Shown piece by piece: positions 58,013-64,000 of a stretch of DNA of 64,000 nt. The position numbers and the translations under genes were made by a program. The stretch comes from a virus. A model generated the notes under the pieces. That model was given only the letters and a program-made list of their open reading frames with translations, was not told the origin of the DNA and did no database searches. How positions within the stretch are numbered: position 1 is the stretch's first letter; every line of letters begins with the position of its first letter. The DNA is taken from positions 1 through 64,000 of IMG/VR virus record IMGVR_UViG_3300046007_008377. One strand, written 5' to 3'.

Positions 58013-60163
58013 ATGACAAAAATAAAAAACACCGTTGCATACACTATCAAAAGACCGTTGGCTCTTACTGATTATGCTATCGGTACTAATTCAGAAAATT
58101 TAGGCGTAGGAATGGCAAAAGACCTAACTATTTCTATGCAATTAATAGATATTAGAGACGCTGTTCTTGCGGGACTTTCTCCAGATATTGGTGGCGAATT
58201 AAAAATTAACGAAATAGAATATAATGGAATATTAACATCGCCTTCTGCCGTAGCAAACGCTTTAGATCCAGTTTATATAGTTTCTAATTATGAGGTTTTA
58301 ATATTTAACGTAAACGGTAAAAGATACCTTTTAAAACTTCAAGGCGTAACTATTGGAGACGGAGAATCAAGCATTTCCGATTCTGATTTTATTACTATTG
58401 TAGCAATACAATCTACAGGACTTGACGTTACCGCTAGTGGAGATAATACTGTAATTGAAAGCAAAGCAGGCGTTAATGTTGGAAGTGATGGAGTAAATAT
58501 TTACAAAGGGCTTAATGCAACTTCTAAATTGCATGAATTTAGAAAAGCAAAATCGGTAGGATTTGACGTAACTATTGACGCTGATGGAGTAAAATTTGAA
58601 AAAAAGGCAGGAGTTAATTTAGGAAATGGAATACCGGTTTATAAAGGATTAAACGCAAGTACAAAATTAGACGAATTTTACAATTTAAAATCTTCTACTT
58701 TAAATATTGTAAAAGAAATGTCTGGAGGAAGCGAAACAGGTAATATTACTATAAACACTCCTACAACTGCAACTATTCCTGGGCTATACGTAAACAATCT
58801 TTACGGACCAACTTATGAAGATTGGGTAAGTGGCGGTGGAAATTTAATTTCAAACCCATCATTTTTATACAAAGGAGAAGGAAGTCTTACAAGACCTTTT
58901 ACCGACAGCAGAAATTATACTTCAGCAACAACATTTGTTGACACAGCAAATACCGCTATTCAAAACGCTTTAGAAAATTATGTAGGGGCAACTCCTTTAA
59001 CGCCTGCTAAATTAGGTCAACAAATTATCGTACAAAACAATACAACAGGATATACTTTTCCAGGAGATTTTAATTACTCAGGACTGAACATTAAATTAGA
59101 AGCAAATGTTTTATCTACAAATTCAGGTTATATTGTAGACATGGACAATGCTTTAAGATTTAATAATGCGTCAGATTCATGCACTTTTACAATTGACCAA
59201 AACGTAATTTTAGTAATTCAAGGCGATGGTTTTAAAAACAACGGAAATACAGTATCTACAAGTAATCAATCATCTTTTAGACAAGTTAGATTATTTGGAG
59301 CAGGTTCAGTAACTTCAACAGGAAATACTATTTCAAAATACATTTTATCGTCTGATGTTAGCAGCACAGGAAACGGAACTACAGGCTTTAATAATGACGG
59401 AGCTTGGCAATTTGAAGTAAGATGTTCTATAAATTCAGATTTTCAAGGTATTTACAAAATTGGCGGAAAAGGTCGTATTTATTCATTTGGCGGAAGTTTC
59501 CGAAGCGGAAATGTATTTACAAACGTAAACACTTCTTTAGAGGCTTTTTATCAAGGCGGTGGCGTTGTTGCGTTTTTTGAAGATACTTTTTTACAAATAT
59601 ATGGCGGCGCGTCAACATTAAGAGATATTGCGTTTCAATTTGTACCGACTAATGGATTTACTCCTGAATTTAATTCTAATTCTGCTAATCTTATAGGAAA
59701 CGCGGTTGTTATTTTCAATAAAAACAATTCTAATAATGTTACTTTTTCGCTTGTAGGAAGTCAAAGCCCTAACATGTTTTGTACATCTATTTTTGATTCT
59801 ACTAACTTATGGCAAGTTAGTTTTAAAAATAATATTTTTGGATCAGGATTAATAGATACGACTGTTGCGGATTTAACGCTTGGAAATAACGTTTCTAGCA
59901 CAAATACAATCGGAAATTTCTTAGTAGAAACATTAGTGTTTTTTGATAGTAGACAAACGGCCAAAAATTTCAACTTTCCTGTAAATTCAGCTTTTTTAAT
60001 AAAAAGAGATGTAAGTGCAGCTAATTTGTTAGAAGGAGTAGAATATAAAATAAAAACGGCAGGTAGTCCATCTTTAGGGACTGTTGGAAATTTTATAATT
60101 GCAACTGGTTCGGAAACAGGAACAGGAGTTGGCGTTTTCAGCGAAAGATGCGTAATGATATAA
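58013..60163 (+). CDS. tail spike/fibre with beta-helix-like domain
   Basis: A 716-aa protein. The N-terminal 140 residues are an attachment domain. Residues 150-240 contain two near-copies of a 30-residue unit (AGVNVGSDGVNIYKGLN and AGVNLGNGIPVYKGLN, each followed by a K/F-rich segment). Residues 270-660 are Asn/Gly/Ser-rich parallel beta-helix-like turns (SSFRQVRLFGAGSVTSTG; GGKGRIYSFGGSFRSGN). The end is LLEGVEYKIKTAG. The receptor-binding or depolymerase function is inferred from fold and position. Confidence 0.65.
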   Translation: MTKIKNTVAYTIKRPLALTDYAIGTNSENLGVGMAKDLTISMQLIDIRDAVLAGLSPDIGGELKINEIEYNGILTSPSAVANALDPVYIVSNYEVLIFNVNGKRYLLKLQGVTIGDGESSISDSDFITIVAIQSTGLDVTASGDNTVIESKAGVNVGSDGVNIYKGLNATSKLHEFRKAKSVGFDVTIDADGVKFEKKAGVNLGNGIPVYKGLNASTKLDEFYNLKSSTLNIVKEMSGGSETGNITINTPTTATIPGLYVNNLYGPTYEDWVSGGGNLISNPSFLYKGEGSLTRPFTDSRNYTSATTFVDTANTAIQNALENYVGATPLTPAKLGQQIIVQNNTTGYTFPGDFNYSGLNIKLEANVLSTNSGYIVDMDNALRFNNASDSCTFTIDQNVILVIQGDGFKNNGNTVSTSNQSSFRQVRLFGAGSVTSTGNTISKYILSSDVSSTGNGTTGFNNDGAWQFEVRCSINSDFQGIYKIGGKGRIYSFGGSFRSGNVFTNVNTSLEAFYQGGGVVAFFEDTFLQIYGGASTLRDIAFQFVPTNGFTPEFNSNSANLIGNAVVIFNKNNSNNVTFSLVGSQSPNMFCTSIFDSTNLWQVSFKNNIFGSGLIDTTVADLTLGNNVSSTNTIGNFLVETLVFFDSRQTAKNFNFPVNSAFLIKRDVSAANLLEGVEYKIKTAGSPSLGTVGNFIIATGSETGTGVGVFSERCVMI

Positions 60164-60174
60164 TCTAAAATAAA

Positions 60175-60420
60175 ATGGGTCAAAGAATAAGAAAATTGTC
60201 AATTGGTGCGGAGGTAAAAGACCGATTTCATTATGTCGTAAATGATGAAAGAGCAGTTTATACCGCTACAATAAACAACGTGTCGGAAAGATTTAATTTA
60301 GCTCAAATTATCGAATGTGAAACTCATTATCAGCTTTGGCTAAAAAAAGCAGATGAAATTTTTCATTGGAAAGACGAGCCTAAAAACAATATCGTGACCC
60401 CAGAATATTTTCTTGATTAA
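60175..60420 (+). CDS. small hypothetical structural-module protein
   Basis: An 81-aa protein (MGQRIRKLSIGAEVKDRFHY, then ECETHYQLWLKKADEIFHW). Unknown. TAATG overlap with the next gene. Confidence 0.5.
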   Translation: MGQRIRKLSIGAEVKDRFHYVVNDERAVYTATINNVSERFNLAQIIECETHYQLWLKKADEIFHWKDEPKNNIVTPEYFLD

Positions 60421-60968
60421 TGAAGGCGCCTTTTAAGTTTATTATTTCACCAATTAATAACGAGCAATACGTCAATCAAATTGGCAATTTAATCGTTAAC
60501 ACAAGCGTAGAAGAGGCTGAAGATGTTCAAAGAGTTGGAGTTGTAGAATCTTTACCTTTTGGCTATTGTGGATTTATTCAAAAAGGAGATTTAGTAGTAG
60601 TTCAACACAACGTTTTTAGAATTACTTTTGACGATTGGGGATTTCCAAGACAATCTGATAACTTTATTAAAGACAATTTGTTTGGCGTTACTCCTGATAT
60701 TATTTACGCGGTTGTTCGTAATGGTAAAATAATGTCAAGCGACGATTACATTTTTGTAGAACCTATTGTAGAAGAAGATTTTTGGTTAGGAAAACAGACT
60801 TTAAAAAATCAAGGATTTGCTAAGTATGTAAACCCAACAATGGAAAAACAAGGGGTAATCAAAGGCGCGCGAATAGCTTTTGGCAGTTTTTCAGAATATT
60901 TATTTGAAATTTTTGGAGAGAAACTTTATTTAATGAGGAATAAAAAAGTAATGGCTATTTTGAATTAA
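60420..60968 (+). CDS. conserved structural-module protein
   Basis: A 182-aa beta-rich protein (ESLPFGYCGFIQKGDLVVVQHN, then FITFDDWGFPRQ-like and IVEEDFWLG). It has a small barrel-like core that faintly recalls co-chaperonins (GxxxGDxVVV). Function unknown. It lies between the tail spike and terminase genes. Confidence 0.5.
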   Translation: MKAPFKFIISPINNEQYVNQIGNLIVNTSVEEAEDVQRVGVVESLPFGYCGFIQKGDLVVVQHNVFRITFDDWGFPRQSDNFIKDNLFGVTPDIIYAVVRNGKIMSSDDYIFVEPIVEEDFWLGKQTLKNQGFAKYVNPTMEKQGVIKGARIAFGSFSEYLFEIFGEKLYLMRNKKVMAILN

Positions 60969-60977
60969 AAAATTATA

Positions 60978-60985
60978 TATCTTTA
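60978..60985 (+). promoter_or_regulatory. -7-like element (TATCTTTA), variant
   Basis: Matches TAnnTTTG except for the last base; 37 bp before the next ATG. A similar TACCTTTA precedes the ring-protein gene on the other strand. Confidence 0.4.
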
Positions 60986-61021
60986 CATCAGCAATAAAGC
61001 TAACACTAAAAAATAAAAATT

Positions 61022-61624
61022 ATGTCAAGAATTAGAACAGTAGTACAGCTGACATCTAAGACGACTGCGGTAACTTGCAACGCTTACGATTCAGTAATTC
61101 AAACGGTCGATCTTTCAGATGCGGCTGACACAGAATTTCAATTTGTAGTAAACAACTATGTTATCCAAGACACTTCTGCAATTTTGATTAGCACAGAATA
61201 TCCTTTGTCAACAGAAAATTCTTCAAGAACAGCAACTTTAGTTGGAACAAGCGGAACTTCAAACATCACGGTAGGTGGAGTAAATTATTTAGTAACGTTC
61301 ACTACAAACTTAAACACTTCGGCGACTAACTTTGTAACTTCTCATGCTGCTGCATTATTAGCTTTAGGAATTACTGTAACAGCAAATACAGGAGTATTAA
61401 CTTTTGTGGCTGAAACTGCAACTTTTCCTACAATTACTCAAAGTACCGTTTCAGGAGATTTACGTTCAACACTTGGTGCGTTAACAGCAGTAGCAACAAC
61501 AGGATCACCACTTGTAGATTTAGTATCTTATGTAAGAGGCGCAATGACAGTTCGAGTAAGAAATTACGGAACGGCAGCATTGAACAATTTTGTAAGATTC
61601 CATTTTAAGATTACTCACAACTAA
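61022..61624 (+). CDS. putative head decoration/structural protein
   Basis: A 200-aa protein rich in Thr/Ser/Ala/Val and predicted all-beta (TAVTCNAYDSVIQTV, TATLVGTSGTSNITVGG), with very low charge, as in decoration or capsid-stabilising proteins. It has its own promoter-like element and a strong terminator, just before terL. No family recognised. Confidence 0.5.
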   Translation: MSRIRTVVQLTSKTTAVTCNAYDSVIQTVDLSDAADTEFQFVVNNYVIQDTSAILISTEYPLSTENSSRTATLVGTSGTSNITVGGVNYLVTFTTNLNTSATNFVTSHAAALLALGITVTANTGVLTFVAETATFPTITQSTVSGDLRSTLGALTAVATTGSPLVDLVSYVRGAMTVRVRNYGTAALNNFVRFHFKITHN

Positions 61625-61654
61625 AATTTTTGGTTAATAGATTTGTTTGGTTTG

Positions 61655-61683
61655 AAAACCACTTCTTCGGAGGTGGTTTTTTT
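61655..61683 (+). terminator. Rho-independent terminator with TTCG tetraloop
   Basis: An 11-bp stem AAAACCACTTC/GAGGTGGTTTT (one T-G) closed by C(TTCG)G, an extra-stable tetraloop, followed by T's. Confidence 0.92.
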
Positions 61684-61698
61684 GTATAAAATAATTCG

Positions 61699-61706
61699 TA
61701 ATTTTG
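61699..61706 (+). promoter_or_regulatory. promoter -7 element (TAATTTTG) of terL
   Basis: TAnnTTTG match, 23 bases before the terL ATG at 61729 and directly after the terminator. Confidence 0.7.
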
Positions 61707-61728
61707 GATATTCTAAATTAAAATCTAA

Positions 61729-64000
61729 ATGAAAAATTTATCTCAAGACCTTGAAGTAGCTATTTCAAATGCTATTGAAACTCTTGGTTTTTCCGTTGAC
61801 ATTGACAAAGTTAATTCTGAAAAGCTAGAGGCTTTAATGAAATCGAAAGCAGATTCGTTTTTATACACAAAAGAATTAATTTTAAGTTGGGAAAATTCCT
61901 TAAATGCCCCAAGCGATAAAAAATTATACAAATACATTACAGACCTCGTAAAAGCAGGGGAAAGTTCAATTATAGATTTACGTCTTGCTTTAAGAAAAAA
62001 AATTGATACCGATTTAGTTGATGTAGAAAAAATCGGAGTAAGTATCAAAGCAAAGCAAATTATTTACAAAGCTATTACAGAGCTTGATTCGGGATTGATT
62101 CAATTAAAAATGCAATTGCAATCTAATTCTATAGACTTAAAACAACGCGAATTTAAAATAGGTTACCCAGAGCGATTTGCTAATCAAGAATTTTATCCTA
62201 AAAAAGATTATTACAAAGAATGGTACGATGAAAAAAACGATTGTATTATTCTTGACCCAAAAGGAACTGTAGGAGAAATTATAGTTTTAGACAACTTACG
62301 ATTAGCATTACCTATTGTTCCAAAAAATAAAAAAGACATTTTATTTAGTGATTTACCAAAGGAAGAACAATATTGGCGAAGAATTGACCCGCCTAAGGGA
62401 TTAATGCCAGAAACCGAAGACGCTTGGTCTACATATATATTAGAAGAATTTCGCAGACGTAGAGAAGGCGTATGGTTTATGAATAATGGCAAAGCAGAAT
62501 GGCTTACTCCAACGCATTACATGGGGCTACAATGGAACCGCATGCTTGATACTGGAGGATTTAAAGAATTTCGTTTAGCACAAAGAGACATATATTATTT
62601 TTGCCTTGCAGTAATTATTGACCCAAGAGCAGTTGGTATATTATTCTTGAAAGGACGTAGAACAGGATTTACCGAGGTAATTCTTGACCATTTTGAAGAT
62701 TTTTCTACTTCTACTAAAAATGCTTTATTTGGAATTACTTCAAAAACAGGTTCAGATGCTTCTGAAGCGTTTTTAAAATATTCTTACGGATTGCAAAACC
62801 AACCTTTCTTTTTTATTCCGGTAGTAAAAGGAAAAATTGACGATAGAAATAAAATGGAGTTTGGCAAAGTTTCAGATTCCTCAAAAGTTGCTAAAAAGAA
62901 AAAAGATACCTCAACCGATGATTATTTAAACACAAAAGTAGATTGGCTAAACACTACTACGCTATCGTATGACTCTAAAAAATTATTCATGTATCTTGGC
63001 GACGAAGCAGGAAAATGGGAAAGACCAAATAATTATGAAGACCATTGGGCAAATATAAAACCTACGATGATTACAGGAGGTAGAGTTGTAGGAACGGCAT
63101 TTATCGGATCAACAGTTGGCGCTGTAGAAAAAGGCGGAAAAGAATTTAAGAATTTATATTACGGATCTAATGTTTCAAAAAGAAATTCCAATGGCAGAAC
63201 TACTACCGGATTGTATTCTTTTTTTCTTCCTGCTCATAAAAATTACGAAGATTATACAGATAAATACGGCGTTTGCCATATTACTGTAAATCCAGGAGAA
63301 CATTTTTATAATGCTCAAGGAATAAAAATGACAATTGGTTCATTGCAATATCTTGAAAACGAATTTAAGTCTGCAAAACAAATGGGCGGTAAGCACCATA
63401 ATAACGTAAGAAGATTAGACCCTGTTACAGTTGATGATGCGTTTAGAGATGAAAGCAAAGGTAGTTTGTTTGATTTAGATAAACTTAATGACCAAATTGC
63501 CCATAACAACAATATAGAAATTGAAAACACATTAGTACGAGGTAATTTTGAATGGGAAGGTGGCGTCAAAGATACATCTGTTGTTTGGAGACCAAATAAT
63601 AAAGGAAGGTTTTTGATTGCTTGGTTACCGCCAAAAGAACTTCAAAACCGTTTAATTGAAAAAAACAATATGTTTGGCGGCAGAAGTAAACACCCATTAA
63701 ACGAAGATTTAGGTTGTTTTGGAGCAGATACTTATGATATTGACGCTACGGCAGGTGCTAAATTAGAAAACACAGAAAACGGCTCCGAATTTGATTCTGG
63801 ATCTAAAGGCGCAATTAGCGGCGTTACCAGTTTTTCAATGAAAAATGTTCCAAGTAATTTCTTTTTTTTAGAGTATATTGCTAGGCCACAATCTGCTGAA
63901 ATATTTTTTGAAGACGCGCTTATGGCTTGTGTTTTTTACGGCATGCCAATTCTTATAGAAAGCAACAAGGCAAGAATGTTATATCACTTTAAGAATCGCG
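61729..64000 (+). CDS. terL: terminase large subunit (3' end beyond window)
   Basis: At least 757 codons, open to the last base. A Walker-A-like GRRTGFTE (near residue 312) is preceded by LFLK, as in large terminases of this lineage. Walker B FMYLGDE is near 422. TAFIGSTVGA is a coupling-type motif near 460. The later segment EIFFEDALMACVFYGMPILIE is the start of the nuclease-side region. The N-terminal 150 residues are helical and longer than in T4-type terminases. The gene is incomplete: its nuclease domain and stop lie outside. Confidence 0.9.
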   Translation, partial: MKNLSQDLEVAISNAIETLGFSVDIDKVNSEKLEALMKSKADSFLYTKELILSWENSLNAPSDKKLYKYITDLVKAGESSIIDLRLALRKKIDTDLVDVEKIGVSIKAKQIIYKAITELDSGLIQLKMQLQSNSIDLKQREFKIGYPERFANQEFYPKKDYYKEWYDEKNDCIILDPKGTVGEIIVLDNLRLALPIVPKNKKDILFSDLPKEEQYWRRIDPPKGLMPETEDAWSTYILEEFRRRREGVWFMNNGKAEWLTPTHYMGLQWNRMLDTGGFKEFRLAQRDIYYFCLAVIIDPRAVGILFLKGRRTGFTEVILDHFEDFSTSTKNALFGITSKTGSDASEAFLKYSYGLQNQPFFFIPVVKGKIDDRNKMEFGKVSDSSKVAKKKKDTSTDDYLNTKVDWLNTTTLSYDSKKLFMYLGDEAGKWERPNNYEDHWANIKPTMITGGRVVGTAFIGSTVGAVEKGGKEFKNLYYGSNVSKRNSNGRTTTGLYSFFLPAHKNYEDYTDKYGVCHITVNPGEHFYNAQGIKMTIGSLQYLENEFKSAKQMGGKHHNNVRRLDPVTVDDAFRDESKGSLFDLDKLNDQIAHNNNIEIENTLVRGNFEWEGGVKDTSVVWRPNNKGRFLIAWLPPKELQNRLIEKNNMFGGRSKHPLNEDLGCFGADTYDIDATAGAKLENTENGSEFDSGSKGAISGVTSFSMKNVPSNFFFLEYIARPQSAEIFFEDALMACVFYGMPILIESNKARMLYHFKNR

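Noticed and set aside
1-64000. Classification as a canonical crAss-like phage
   Set aside because: The virion proteins resemble that group, but the usual crAss-like replication genes (DNA polymerase, primase, helicase, uracil-DNA glycosylase) and virion RNA polymerase were not found; only a distant relationship is claimed.

Overview
The window looks like most of the genome of a temperate, short-tailed (podovirus-like) phage of a Bacteroidetes host, probably Flavobacterium or a relative. The grounds are AT-rich DNA, repeated promoters of the Bacteroidetes type (TAnnTTTG just upstream of starts), very few Shine-Dalgarno sites, and many proteins of Bacteroidetes phage families (a DUF3127 OB-fold protein, a DUF6291-like replication protein, NUMOD4-HNH endonucleases). 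It starts just upstream of the capsid genes and ends inside a large-terminase gene. The real genome is therefore probably circular or circularly permuted, with the end of terL and the portal gene outside the window (inference).

Layout. 0-24.5 kb (+): virion module, with scaffold-like protein, major capsid protein, head-tail connector, a 1331-aa tail/nozzle protein, internal (ejection) proteins, a ferritin, and a 2718-aa polyvalent protein carrying a Strawberry-notch-like SF2 helicase. 24.5-32.3 kb (-): recombination and replication, with NinG, replication-initiation proteins, an SSB-like protein, an HNH endonuclease, a YqaJ-type exonuclease, RecT and a coiled-coil partner. 32.5-35.1 kb (+): a secreted protein, an orphan DNA methyltransferase and a tyrosine integrase. 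35.1-41.8 kb (-): about 23 small early genes, many translationally coupled, including tiny membrane proteins and a lipoprotein. 41.8-43.0 kb: a 1.17-kb non-coding control region with iterons and a G-free A/C-rich tract (candidate origin or genetic switch). 43.0-47.2 kb (+): regulators and small genes, a tRNA remnant and an HU protein. 47.2-50.8 kb: a ring-type virion protein (-), a NUMOD4-HNH-AP2 endonuclease (+), and a phage GroEL/GroES pair (-). 50.9-61.6 kb (+): fibres, a lysis cassette (membrane proteins, CHAP endolysin, nested spanin-like pair), a metallophosphoesterase and a tail spike. From 61.7 kb (+): terL.

There is no recognisable DNA polymerase, primase or RNA polymerase. Replication and transcription therefore probably rely on host enzymes, with phage initiator, SSB and recombination proteins.

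The most unusual observation is a set of three 5'-leader RNAs. Each directly follows a TAnnTTTG promoter and each has interleaved A-B-A'-B' complementarity (pseudoknot or mutually exclusive hairpins). Two sit in front of NUMOD4-HNH endonuclease genes and one heads the replication gene cluster. A roughly 80-bp bipartite element is also shared by the two divergent control regions.
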